In this document: positions 1-7,668 of the stretch, one piece after another | Layout: the number at the start of each line of letters is the position of its first letter | Numbering within the stretch: the stretch's first letter is position 1 | Assembly: GCF_000213805.1 (NCBI RefSeq) | Contig: NC_015556.1 | Span: 2,294,001-2,358,000, forward strand | Direction: 5' to 3' | DNA from: Pseudomonas fulva 12-X | GTDB lineage: Bacteria > Pseudomonadota > Gammaproteobacteria > Pseudomonadales > Pseudomonadaceae | DNA length: 64,000 bases | Program-made: the position numbers and the translations under genes | The notes under the pieces: model-generated | Databases searched by the model: none | The model's input: the letters and a program-made list of their open reading frames with translations, nothing else | Told to the model about the DNA's origin: nothing

Positions 1-2
1 CG

Positions 3-773
3 GAAACGGTCGAGGATTTCCAGCGTAACCTGGCCGCGGTGCAGGCGCGTATCGCTGCGGCTTGTCTCCGCTCGGGACGTGACCGCTCCACGGTGCGCCT
101 GCTGCCGGTCAGCAAGACCAAGCCAGAATCAAGCCTGCGTCTGGCTTACGCGGCGGGTTGCCGTTATCTGGGCGAAAACAAGGTGCAGGAAGCCTTCAGC
201 AAGTGGCAGGGCATGCAGGATCTGACTGATCTGCACTGGTCGGTCATCGGTCATCTGCAGACCAACAAGGCCAAGGTGGTGGCGCGTTTCGCCAGTGAGT
301 TTCAGGCCTTGGACAGCCTGCGTCTGGCCGAGGCATTGGAGCGGCGTCTGCAGACCGAAGGGCGAGGGCTGGACGTATTCGTGCAGGTCAATACCTCGGG
401 TGAGGCGAGCAAGTACGGACTGTCACCGGAAGAGGTGCCGGCATTCGTCAGCAAATTGTCCGCTTATCCGGCGCTGCGCGTACGGGGACTGATGACGCTG
501 GCGCTCTTTTCGGCCGAGGCGGAGCGGGTAAGGCAGTGCTTCATCCTGCTGCGCACACTGCGCGATCAATTGCGGCAAAGCGCGCCTGCCAGTATCGGTC
601 TGGACGAGTTGTCCATGGGCATGTCCGGTGACTTCGAGATCGCTATCGAGGAGGGCGCCACGGTCGTGCGCGTCGGTCAGGCGATTTTCGGCGCACGTGT
701 TCTGCCAGACAGCCACTACTGGCCTTCAGAGCCTGGCTCAGGCGGTGGCAGCAGTGCTCGTCCTCTGAACTGA
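3..773 (+). CDS. YggS/PROSC-family PLP-binding protein (5' end outside window)
   Basis: Pyridoxal-phosphate homeostasis protein of the YggS/PLPBP family, a single-domain TIM barrel with the alanine-racemase N-terminal fold that buffers PLP. The PLP-lysine motif [10 protein letters not shown] is present, followed by the family blocks [21 protein letters not shown] and, near the C-terminus, [17 protein letters not shown] residues (seen here as [16 protein letters not shown]). The frame is open to the left edge (residues [13 protein letters not shown] precede the first GTG), so the true start lies upstream and the GTG at 39 is internal. It sits 65 bp upstream of glyA, another PLP enzyme. This pairing suggests an accessory yggS/glyA unit, because the usual Pseudomonas yggS neighbour is pilT. 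Confidence 0.85.
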   Translation, partial: ETVEDFQRNLAAVQARIAAACLRSGRDRSTVRLLPVSKTKPESSLRLAYAAGCRYLGENKVQEAFSKWQGMQDLTDLHWSVIGHLQTNKAKVVARFASEFQALDSLRLAEALERRLQTEGRGLDVFVQVNTSGEASKYGLSPEEVPAFVSKLSAYPALRVRGLMTLALFSAEAERVRQCFILLRTLRDQLRQSAPASIGLDELSMGMSGDFEIAIEEGATVVRVGQAIFGARVLPDSHYWPSEPGSGGGSSARPLN

Positions 774-838
774 GTCCGAGTCGCACGCAACAGACCCAAT
801 TCCCAAATCAAATGAAACCGACGACAGGACGCTCCGCC

Positions 839-2110
839 ATGTACGACACATCCCACGCGCTTATGGACTTCGATCCCGAGTTGGCGCTAGCCCTGCAAAG
901 CGAGGCGCGCCGTCAGGAGGACCATGTAGAGCTCATTGCCTCGGAAAACTACGCCAGCCCCCAGGTGATGGCCGTCCAGAACTCGGTGTTCACCAACAAG
1001 TATGCAGAGGGCTATCCGGACAAGCGCTATTACAGCGGTTGCGAGCATGTGGACGTGGCCGAGCGCCTGGCCATCGAGCGGGCCAAGGAATTGTTCGGTT
1101 GCGACTATGCCAACGTCCAGCCCCACGCGGGCGCCCAGGCCAACGCCGCAGTATTCCTGGCTCTGACCAGCCCAGGCGACACCGTGATGGGCATGAACTT
1201 GGCCCAGGGCGGTCATCTGACTCACGGTAACCCGTCCAACTTTTCTGGCCGCCACTACAAGATCGTACCCTATGGCCTCGAACCGGAGACGGGGCTGATC
1301 GACTACGACGAGATGGAGCGCATCGCGCTGCAGACTCGCCCGAAGATGCTGATTGGCGGGTTCTCCGCCTACTCGCGGTACATGGATTGGGCGCAGATGC
1401 GCACCATTGCCGACAAGGTGGGCGCATTCTTCTGGGTGGACATGGCGCATGTGGCTGGCTTGGTAGCAACGGGCGACTATCCCAACCCACTGCCACATGC
1501 CCACGTGGTCACCAGCACCACGCACAAGACGCTTCGTGGCCCGCGTGGCGGCATCATCCTGTCCAAGGGGCAAGACGATGCGTTCTACAAGAAGCTCAAC
1601 TCCGCCGTATTCCCCGGTATCCAGGGTGGCCCGCTGATGCATGTCATCGCTGCCAAGGCCATCGCCTTCAAGGAAGCCTTACAGCCGGAGTTCAAGACCT
1701 ACCAGAAGCAGGTCTTGGCCAACGCGCGCATCATGGCCGCCACACTTCAGACGCGCGGCTACAAGATCGTTTCGGGTGGAACCGACAACCACCTGATGCT
1801 GATTGACCTGTCCACCAAAACCTATACCGGCAAGGACGCAGACGCCGCGCTCAGTGACGCCTACATCACCACCAACAAGAACTCGGTACCCAACGACCCA
1901 CGCTCGCCGTTCGTGACTTCAGGCGTGCGCATCGGTACCCCGGCGGTGACGACGCGAGGCTTTGGTGAGCAGGAGTGCGCGCAACTCGCGGGGTGGATAT
2001 GCGATGTACTGGATGCCATGGAGGCGGGCGGCAGCACCCTGACGACAGTGCGGGATCGGGTGCGAGGCCAGGTAGTGGACTTGTGCCAACGCCATCCCGT
2101 GTACCGCTAG
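839..2110 (+). CDS. glyA: Serine hydroxymethyltransferase
   Basis: PLP enzyme interconverting serine and glycine with tetrahydrofolate in the cytoplasm. The sequence shows [13 protein letters not shown] near the N-terminus, the tetra-peptide region [17 protein letters not shown], and the PLP-lysine motif [14 protein letters not shown]. At 423 residues it matches the family (about 417). I chose ATG 839 because residues from [15 protein letters not shown] align with the family. An in-frame ATG at 812 would add nine residues not typical of it. It follows the YggS-like gene closely and may be co-transcribed. Pseudomonads commonly carry more than one glyA, and which copy this is cannot be told from the sequence. 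Confidence 0.95.
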   Translation: MYDTSHALMDFDPELALALQSEARRQEDHVELIASENYASPQVMAVQNSVFTNKYAEGYPDKRYYSGCEHVDVAERLAIERAKELFGCDYANVQPHAGAQANAAVFLALTSPGDTVMGMNLAQGGHLTHGNPSNFSGRHYKIVPYGLEPETGLIDYDEMERIALQTRPKMLIGGFSAYSRYMDWAQMRTIADKVGAFFWVDMAHVAGLVATGDYPNPLPHAHVVTSTTHKTLRGPRGGIILSKGQDDAFYKKLNSAVFPGIQGGPLMHVIAAKAIAFKEALQPEFKTYQKQVLANARIMAATLQTRGYKIVSGGTDNHLMLIDLSTKTYTGKDADAALSDAYITTNKNSVPNDPRSPFVTSGVRIGTPAVTTRGFGEQECAQLAGWICDVLDAMEAGGSTLTTVRDRVRGQVVDLCQRHPVYR

Positions 2111-2187
2111 AGGGCAGAAGAGCTTGATTATTCAGGCTCGAGAGAACAGCCTCGACTCCTCCGGCTGATTTATGCGCGCTTCGGTTC

Positions 2188-2216
2188 TTGACACTATGAT
2201 CAGCTATTCGGATGAT
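2188..2216 (+). promoter_or_regulatory. Sigma-70-like promoter for candidate small RNA
   Basis: A perfect TTGACA (2188-2193) is followed after 17 bp by GATGAT (2211-2216, four of six matches to TATAAT). No start codon with a plausible ORF follows. A hairpin and an intrinsic terminator do, so the promoter probably drives a non-coding transcript starting near 2223. Confidence 0.5.
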
Positions 2217-2222
2217 CGAGCC

Positions 2223-2348
2223 ATGACTGCCCAACCTGTTGTTCACATGATGCCCCCTATGGAATCCGCTTTTGGCGGGCCATAGGGTGATGCGCGCGTA
2301 GAGCAAGAGCATTGACCAAAAGCCCCGCCAGAAATGGTCGGGGCTTTT
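2223..2348 (+). ncRNA. Candidate small RNA downstream of glyA
   Basis: About 125 nt between a good promoter and a terminator, with no convincing ORF. It contains a long stem: CCCTATGG (2255-2262) pairs with CCATAGGG (2280-2287), and inside it CCGC (2266-2269) pairs with GCGG (2275-2278) around a TTTTG loop. It ends in a terminator at 2318-2348. The region from 2225 to 2255 would be single-stranded and C-rich (GACTGCCCAACC, ATGATGCCCCC), as in Hfq- or Rsm-type regulators. I do not recognise it as a named Pseudomonas sRNA. The alternative is a long 3' region of glyA. Confidence 0.45.
2318..2348 (+). terminator. Intrinsic terminator
   Basis: AAAAGCCCCG (2318-2327) and CGGGGCTTTT (2339-2348) form a ten-base-pair stem around an 11-nt loop, ending in T4 on either strand. 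It would terminate the candidate sRNA (or glyA read-through). Confidence 0.8.
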
Positions 2349-2556
2349 CCATTCCCCTTCCATTTACTCGAATGACAAGGAGAGTGACATTGGTATCGAT
2401 TCGCCCAGCATCAAGGCCTGACGCCGAAGCTGCATTCGACATTCGGCGCTAGGCAATACGGCACCAGTGCAGCACTGTGTATACCGCTGAGCAAATCAGC
2501 GTATGGACTGGAATGCCGCTTACTGGTGGTTACCGCGATTCTGTGGAGCAGAACTA

Positions 2557-3180
2557 TCACATCGCGTGTGAGGACGAGCAGCCTGTGCTTAATTGGAGAT
2601 TGAACAGGGGGCTGTGAATCTCAAGTACATCGACTTCTTCCGTGATGACGCTAGTGGCAAGTCCAGTCCGTAACACAGTTGTTTGCTTGACCTTTTCGCC
2701 GGTAGGGCGCTGGAAGTTAATGTCCTGGCCAGTAAAGCTGCGCTGCCCATTGCTGTGAAGGTAGTTGAACAGCCGCGCTTTGAAGCGAGTGTTGATCTCA
2801 TCCCGGTCAGCTTCTAAAGGCCCCAACATGTAGGCTTCATCTTGGGTGAAAGTGAAGAATATGCCGTCTGCGGCGCCGCCGCCTGGGACGGTTGAACACA
2901 GCACATCCCCGGACTTGAGCGTGCGCGCTGCTACGTAGTGATCATCGACAACATGGGCCATGACCAGCCCGTCTGGAGTCAGGATTCCTACGCCTTTTTC
3001 GGGCTTGCAACCAGGCGCACTGCCGTAGGGATGCACACACCAATTCATCCTCGAGGAGTCGAGGATTTCAGTTAGCTTCAGATCCTGCCTGATTTGCTGC
3101 TGCGCCTCGGGCGTATCGTAGCGAACGCTCGCGCACGCGCTCAGCAGGGCGACTGTCACCGCCAATATCGGCATTCGCAT
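2557..3180 (-). CDS. Hypothetical lipoprotein, second of a tandem pair
   Basis: A 207-residue predicted lipoprotein. The signal peptide is MRMPILAVTVALLSAC, with the lipobox LSAC placing the lipidated cysteine at residue 16. The mature part begins with a TPEAQQQIRQDLKLTEI segment nearly identical to that of the upstream gene, and both share a cysteine pair (CVHP...GC) and an ILTPDGL motif, so the two are paralogues. The start at 3180 overlaps the upstream stop codon (TGATG), which implies translational coupling. An upstream in-frame ATG at 3201 would read into the neighbour and destroy the signal peptide. Function unknown; an envelope location is inferred. Confidence 0.75.
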   Translation of the reverse strand: MRMPILAVTVALLSACASVRYDTPEAQQQIRQDLKLTEILDSSRMNWCVHPYGSAPGCKPEKGVGILTPDGLVMAHVVDDHYVAARTLKSGDVLCSTVPGGGAADGIFFTFTQDEAYMLGPLEADRDEINTRFKARLFNYLHSNGQRSFTGQDINFQRPTGEKVKQTTVLRTGLATSVITEEVDVLEIHSPLFNLQLSTGCSSSHAM

Positions 3181-3773
3181 CACTGCTTGCTCCCAGCGCA
3201 AGGGCTGAAGACCTCCAGGATCTCGGTGCCGACCACAATGGGTATTGGCCCGCTGGGCACCGATATGTTGTGGACGCTGTAGTCCTTGTGACCGGTCTCG
3301 CGCGTAAAGGTCGCGGCTTCCCCTGTCAGGTAGGGCTGCCCATTGGCAAGCAACGTCTTGATGACCTTTGCACGGTATTCAGGGTTATTCACTGACGGCG
3401 ACCTGTGCACCTCGGTGTAAGGGATCACCGAAACGGCCAGCTGATCCTTGAAGATGTAGAAATTCTGGCCGTCATGATCGGCGATGCACTTCACGTCGCT
3501 AGCCTTGATGATGTCCTTCTGGACGTAGGTGCCTTTCTCGTAATCAACCAGGCGAAGACTGTCAGGCGTCAGGACGCTTATCGCGGAAGTGTACTTACAG
3601 CTAGCCCGCCCTCCGATCTGCAGCCAACAGTAGCTCGTTTGAGCGGTATCGGTAATTTCGGTCAGCTTCAGATCGTGCTTGATCTGCTGTCGAGCCTCGG
3701 GCGTTTTATGCTGAATGTTGCTGCAGGCTGTGAGAAGAAGGGCGGTCGAGGCGATGGCTGCATAGCGGAGCAT
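3180..3773 (-). CDS. Hypothetical lipoprotein, first of a tandem pair
   Basis: A 197-residue predicted lipoprotein with signal peptide MLRYAAIASTALLLTAC (lipobox LTAC, cysteine 17). After it comes TPEARQQIKHDLKLTEI, matching the downstream paralogue. The two proteins share the layout cysteine, short loop, cysteine, then VLTPDSL/ILTPDGL, an acidic-aromatic core with a FTFTQDEAY- or FYIFKDQLA-like strand, and a LANGQPYLTGE/HSNGQRSFTGQ segment near the C-terminus. The pair probably arose by tandem duplication. I do not recognise the family. The genes are transcribed away from the NYN-domain gene. Confidence 0.75.
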   Translation of the reverse strand: MLRYAAIASTALLLTACSNIQHKTPEARQQIKHDLKLTEITDTAQTSYCWLQIGGRASCKYTSAISVLTPDSLRLVDYEKGTYVQKDIIKASDVKCIADHDGQNFYIFKDQLAVSVIPYTEVHRSPSVNNPEYRAKVIKTLLANGQPYLTGEAATFTRETGHKDYSVHNISVPSGPIPIVVGTEILEVFSPCAGSKQ

Positions 3774-4093
3774 AATCAGTCCTTTGATCAGGGCGTGTGC
3801 TTAACACAGACGCCTAATGAGTCGATCTGGTTTTTCTCGGGGCTCCAAATGGAAGACATTTCGAGGCAACAGATTCGCGTGTACAGCGGTATGAATTTAG
3901 TCATACCGCTCGTGACAGATAACTTTGTCTACAAAACGTGGAATCAGTTCGGAGCAGGGCGCTTTCAGTCACTATCTGCGGCTCCATGACGAACCGGCAG
4001 AAGGTAAGCTCGTGGAGGGCGCTAAGTACCAGCATTCAACTGATACTTTGGTTATGGTGTCGTTTCTCAGGGCGGATCGATTAGGGAGCAGGG
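3774..4093. other. Intergenic region with a perfect inverted repeat
   Basis: 320 bp between the lipoprotein pair and the NYN gene, which are divergent, so promoters for both should lie here. The clear structure is a perfect 10-bp inverted repeat, AGCGGTATGA (3885-3894) and TCATACCGCT (3901-3910), separated by 6 bp. It could be an operator for a dimeric regulator or an RNA hairpin. No T-tract follows on either strand, so a terminator is unlikely. No convincing ORF was found. Confidence 0.5.
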
Positions 4094-4885
4094 ATGGGAG
4101 TTTTTACGCCAGCTGTAGAGACGCGCGTAGCGGTGCTTGTCGATTGTGACAACGTATCGCCTGATATCTTGGAACACGCGCTGCGTGTGGTCGCCCAGTT
4201 CGGACGGGTTGTGCTGAGAAGGGGCTACGGTAACCATGGTACGCTGGCTAACAAATGGCAGGAGGCACTGGTTCGGCTGGCCTTCACGCCATGCCTGCAA
4301 TATCAGTATGCGGCCGGGAAAAATACCTCGGATATCGCCTTGGCGTTGGACGCTATGGAGGCGCTGTTCGACCATCGTGCCGATACGTTTTGCCTGGTGA
4401 CTAGTGATTCTGACTTTGCCTACCTGTGTCGCAAACTTCGGGAGCGGGGCGCGACGGTCTGTATTGTGGGCGAGCCGAAAACGCCTGATGCTCTGCGCAA
4501 CGCCAGCGATCAGTTCTTCGAATGGCGTCGCGAAGAGCATCTTCAGGAGCCTGTAGCTGAGCAAGCCGAGAAAAACGCCAGCAAGACCGAGGCATGTAAG
4601 CAGGATCTGACTAAGCCGGAAACGGCAAAATCCGTGATCAAACGCCGTCCAAAGTTTGTGGTGGACGCAGTATCGCTACTCGCCGGCGGCACCAGCGAAG
4701 GCAAGGTCACACTGAGTGCGCTTGGTCAGTACCTGAAACGAACCGATCCAGCATTCTCGCCCAGTACCTATGGCCATTCCGGTTTGCTCGATATGACAAA
4801 GACCTATGACCTGCTGCATCTCATCCAGGAAGCTGGTGGCCACTGGAGTGTCGGGTTGGCTGCCAAGGACGAAGCGCACGCCTAA
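4094..4885 (+). CDS. NYN-domain (LabA/PIN-like) nuclease with C-terminal OST-HTH/LOTUS-like domain
   Basis: A 263-residue cytoplasmic protein. Residues about 10-145 are a NYN domain (PIN-like ribonuclease fold): VAVLVDCDNVSP carries the first catalytic aspartates, SDIALALDAME and LVTSDSDFAYL carry the others, and IVGEPKTPDALRNASDQFF ends the domain. A charged linker follows (about 150-180). The C-terminus, with LSALGQYLKRTDPAFSPSTY and LLHLIQEAGGHWSV, resembles the OST-HTH/LOTUS RNA-binding module that often accompanies NYN domains. ATG 4094 is preceded by a GGGAG ribosome-binding site. Predicted to act on RNA; the substrate is unknown. Confidence 0.85.
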   Translation: MGVFTPAVETRVAVLVDCDNVSPDILEHALRVVAQFGRVVLRRGYGNHGTLANKWQEALVRLAFTPCLQYQYAAGKNTSDIALALDAMEALFDHRADTFCLVTSDSDFAYLCRKLRERGATVCIVGEPKTPDALRNASDQFFEWRREEHLQEPVAEQAEKNASKTEACKQDLTKPETAKSVIKRRPKFVVDAVSLLAGGTSEGKVTLSALGQYLKRTDPAFSPSTYGHSGLLDMTKTYDLLHLIQEAGGHWSVGLAAKDEAHA

Positions 4886-4897
4886 TAAAGGCGCAGC

Positions 4898-4917
4898 AAA
4901 AAGGGGGCTAGACCCCC
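4898..4917 (-). terminator. Intrinsic terminator of the radC-like gene
   Basis: Read on the minus strand, GGGGG-TCTAG-CCCCC is followed by TTTTT immediately after the radC-like stop. It lies between convergent genes and may also slow plus-strand transcription. Confidence 0.6.
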
Positions 4918-4923
4918 TCAGGT

Positions 4924-5430
4924 TCAAAGCAATCCCTCTTCAGCGAACGACACGGTGCGCTGGCCTGCCACGATGATGTGATCTAGGGAGCGGACCTCGA
5001 CGAGCGCCAAGGCCTCCTTCAGCCGCTGTGTGAGCCTCCGATCGGCCTGACTTGGCTCTGGGTTACCGCTGGGGTGGTTGTGCGCGTAAATCACTGCAGC
5101 CGCATTCAGGCGCAGAGCCTCTTTGACCACTTCCCGCGGATAGACCGAAGCACAATCGATGGTGCCCCGGAACATCTCGACGTACTGGATCAGGCGATGC
5201 TTGGCATCCAGAAACAGTGCCGCAAAGACCTCGTGTTCGAAGCCCGCCAGCTTGGTGATCAGGTATTCCTTGACCAGCTCCGGCGAAGTAAACGCAGCCC
5301 CGCGCTGTACCTTCTGATCGATGACCTGACGAGCCGCTGCCAGGATCTGCTCGGCAGTGGCTGGCGCATAGCGACCTTGCTCGTCGCGAATCAGCAGGGA
5401 AGAGTCAAAGGCGTTAGAAAGCTGAGACAT
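4924..5430 (-). CDS. RadC-family JAMM/MPN-domain protein
   Basis: A 168-residue protein consisting of the MPN(+) domain of the RadC family (formerly DUF2466). The metal-binding signature HNHPSG followed by DRRLTQRL is present (AHNHPSGNPEPSQAD), as is the glutamate-bearing EMFRGTIDCASVYPREV segment. It lacks the N-terminal helix-hairpin-helix part of chromosomal RadC, which is the form typical of mobile elements. ATG 5430 was chosen because GGAG lies at the right distance upstream; ATG 5436 is too close to it. Despite the name, a role in recombination repair is not established for the family. Metallopeptidase-like activity is inferred from the motif. Confidence 0.85.
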   Translation of the reverse strand: MSQLSNAFDSSLLIRDEQGRYAPATAEQILAAARQVIDQKVQRGAAFTSPELVKEYLITKLAGFEHEVFAALFLDAKHRLIQYVEMFRGTIDCASVYPREVVKEALRLNAAAVIYAHNHPSGNPEPSQADRRLTQRLKEALALVEVRSLDHIIVAGQRTVSFAEEGLL

Positions 5431-5689
5431 GATCATGCTCCAGTTGCTCGGGCGGAATTGCCCGGAACCGGCACAAGCACGGCGCAGCACAGCTGTCAGG
5501 GGGCGATAGCCGGCCCTGCCGCAAGCACGCGAAGCGTGAGCAGCCCTTGACGGCGAGAACGCCGTGATAGGGTCAGAGGAAACAGCAAGACCGTCATTCC
5601 ACCGATCTCACAGGCGCCGCCAGCAAGCGAAGCGCGCAGGCTTCAAACAAGGGGAGAGCGGCGGCTGCAGCCGCCACAACCACGTGTAG

Positions 5690-6274
5690 TTAGGTCAGGT
5701 CGTGCAGATCTTTCGTGGTAGTCGGGTTAATTTCGAACTCGGAGAACCGGACGACAAGCCCGCTGCGCTCAGGGGTACAAGCCGTAGGCCCGACCTGGTA
5801 AGTACTCGCAGCTGGGAAGGGTGCCAGCCGCAGAAGTGGCCAGAAGTGTCCGTCGCGGGACGTTTGGATACGCATGGCGCCATTGGAAAGAGTGACGCGA
5901 ATGTAGAAGTCCTCCAGTTCCTTGAAGGGCTGTGAGACCGACCAATCCGATTTTCCATCGGTGACGACAGTGCTCAAAAACACTTGCCCATCGGTGAACT
6001 CGACGCCTGTCTTTACCCAGCGCTTTTCATCGATACGCACCATCAGGCCGGCCTGGTCGTACAAGGAGCGGAATTCGCCTTGGATGCGTACGGTCGCCGT
6101 AAATCCGACGCCGCTAGCAACGCCCAAGAAATGCCCTGTGTCGCGAGTGAACCCATAGTGAGTCTCTCGCCAGAAGTCCGTGTTCTGATCCGTGGTTATC
6201 GTCAGGCTGTGCTCCGACACCTCTGAGGTGGCGGGTGCATTCAGCCATTTCCCACTTCTGAAATCGACATTCAT
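5690..6274 (-). CDS. DUF1349-family concanavalin-A-like protein
   Basis: A 194-residue cytoplasmic protein with the DUF1349 pattern (concanavalin A-like lectin/glucanase fold): KWLNAP near the start, TDFWRETHYGFTRDTGHFL, DQAGLMVRIDEKRWVKTGVE in the core, and FWPLLRLAPFP then VRFSEFEI near the end. Members are often labelled regulation of enolase protein 1 after a yeast homologue, and their biochemical role is unclear. The start at 6274 has GGAG upstream; the frame extends to 6334 without a better site. It is transcribed with the same polarity as the GNAT gene about 170 bp upstream. Confidence 0.75.
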   Translation of the reverse strand: MNVDFRSGKWLNAPATSEVSEHSLTITTDQNTDFWRETHYGFTRDTGHFLGVASGVGFTATVRIQGEFRSLYDQAGLMVRIDEKRWVKTGVEFTDGQVFLSTVVTDGKSDWSVSQPFKELEDFYIRVTLSNGAMRIQTSRDGHFWPLLRLAPFPAASTYQVGPTACTPERSGLVVRFSEFEINPTTTKDLHDLT

Positions 6275-6443
6275 TCGAAGGCTCCATGCTGAGATCGCGG
6301 CCTTACTAAGGCCATCCGAGAGAATGATCAGCAAGGCGGCTCAAAGTTGCCTTCGTGTTCGCAAGTAAAGCAATCGGAACCGCTCATTGCCAAGGTTCGG
6401 ATAATCGCCATCACTCTGACAGCGAGGCGTTGCGCTCGAGTAC

Positions 6444-6986
6444 CTAGTCAAATCGATCGCCAGAACAGGCGAGGTCACATCGATAGATAAGATCAGCAAA
6501 CAGCTGCCCGTTGATGATGCAGGCATCAGGTTTTCGCTGCTTAAGCACGAATCCGCACTTTTCGAGCATGCGACAAGATGCGCTATTTCCTTCTGTTACC
6601 ACTCCTTTGAGGGTGTGAACACCTAATACGTCTCGAGCGAAAGTCATCACTGTTTGCAGGGATTCTGAGCCGTACCCCTTCCCTTGAAACCGCTCCAGCA
6701 ACATATAACCAACTTCCGCGGTAGAACTGTTCTCAGACTCAAGCTTCAGCCCCGTCACTCCAACAGGGTTGTTGGAATGAGCCTCGAAGATTGCAAGACA
6801 TAACCAGTGTTTAGAATCGGGTGACCATTGCGGCAGTCGGGATTCAAATTTCTCACGGATTTCAGATTCGGTTGGAGTGGAGCAGATGTACCGGATTAAT
6901 TCGGGGGTAACATGCAATGCAAGAAACAGCGGCCACTCACTCGTGGTCACCTGTCTCAGGTGTAGGCGTTTACTCGATAGCTCCAC
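6444..6986 (-). CDS. GNAT-family (RimJ/RimL-type) N-acetyltransferase
   Basis: A 180-residue acetyl-CoA-dependent acyltransferase. Residues follow the RimJ/RimL pattern: SSKRLHLRQVT at the start, PVGVTGLKL in the core, the acetyl-CoA loop GYMLLERFQGKGYGSE, and NSASCRMLEKCGFVL near the end. I assign the start to the GTG at 6986, which has a GAGG site seven bases upstream. The longer open frame to 7226 runs back through the tetR gene and has no family similarity. The substrate is unknown. The 35-bp spacing from the tetR stop suggests possible co-transcription with the regulator. Confidence 0.85.
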   Translation of the reverse strand: MELSSKRLHLRQVTTSEWPLFLALHVTPELIRYICSTPTESEIREKFESRLPQWSPDSKHWLCLAIFEAHSNNPVGVTGLKLESENSSTAEVGYMLLERFQGKGYGSESLQTVMTFARDVLGVHTLKGVVTEGNSASCRMLEKCGFVLKQRKPDACIINGQLFADLIYRCDLACSGDRFD

Positions 6987-7021
6987 AGTTCTACCTCTAC
7001 ATTCGGAGCGATAGCAGCAGT

Positions 7022-7573
7022 TTATTCGCTCAGTGCTTGCGCTAATAGGCGCCGACAGAGTTCTACACCGGGCCGCTCGGCACTGAACAGAGTTCGGAAG
7101 ACCAGCGGAGCGACCAGGCCATCCATGAGCACGTCCAGGCTTGGCGCAGTCTCCCCACGTGAGTGAGCGCGCTCTATCAACAATTCGAGGCGCTCTCGGG
7201 TCGGCTCGGTGCAGCGTACCGCGCAACCTGGATCGGTGGATGCCAGGGCATCCCTGAGCATCGCCTGTCCGGGTGTCGAGGCAAGGTCATCTACGTAGGA
7301 CTCCAGCCAGCATTCGAGGTCGCCACGCAGACTGCCTGTATCGGTCGGAGGCTGATCCGGCCGTAGCTGGCGCAGATCGACGTCGGCCAGCAGGGTTGGC
7401 AGGTTACCCCAGCGGCGATAGAGGGTAGAGGGAGTAACGCCGGCACGTGCCGCAATCTGAGGAACGGTCAGAGACTCACGCGGCTGTTCGTCCAGAAGAG
7501 CCAGAACAGCATCGTGAACGGCTTGCTGGACGCGGGCACTGCGGCCTCCGGGGCGGGTTTGCTTGGTAGTCAT
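7022..7573 (-). CDS. TetR/AcrR-family repressor, divergent from the MFS gene
   Basis: A 183-residue regulator. The N-terminal helix-turn-helix is clear: SLTVPQIAARAGVTPSTLYR followed by RWGNLPTLLADV, the standard TetR recognition region (residues about 20-65). The C-terminal ligand domain is helical. It is transcribed divergently from an MFS efflux gene with a 95-bp intergenic region carrying AT-rich palindromes, the usual arrangement of a repressor controlling its neighbour's exporter and itself. The inducer is unknown. Confidence 0.9.
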   Translation of the reverse strand: MTTKQTRPGGRSARVQQAVHDAVLALLDEQPRESLTVPQIAARAGVTPSTLYRRWGNLPTLLADVDLRQLRPDQPPTDTGSLRGDLECWLESYVDDLASTPGQAMLRDALASTDPGCAVRCTEPTRERLELLIERAHSRGETAPSLDVLMDGLVAPLVFRTLFSAERPGVELCRRLLAQALSE

Positions 7574-7601
7574 GTCGACAGGATACCTCTCGTTTAACGC
7601 A

Positions 7602-7657
7602 AAAGCATTGCTTTAGTGAGTGAAAGGGTTCAGGCTTTAAAGCTAAATATTTGCTTT
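7602..7657. promoter_or_regulatory. Palindromic operator candidates for the TetR repressor
   Basis: Two related inverted repeats lie in the tetR/MFS intergenic region. The first is AAAGCA-T-TGCTTT (7602-7614). The second is AAAGC (7639-7643) with GCTTT (7653-7657) around an AT-rich nine-base centre. They share the AAAGC/GCTTT arms, and the second sits directly before the MFS start, as expected for repression of both divergent genes. Confidence 0.55.
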
Positions 7658-7668
7658 AGGCTTTGGCC

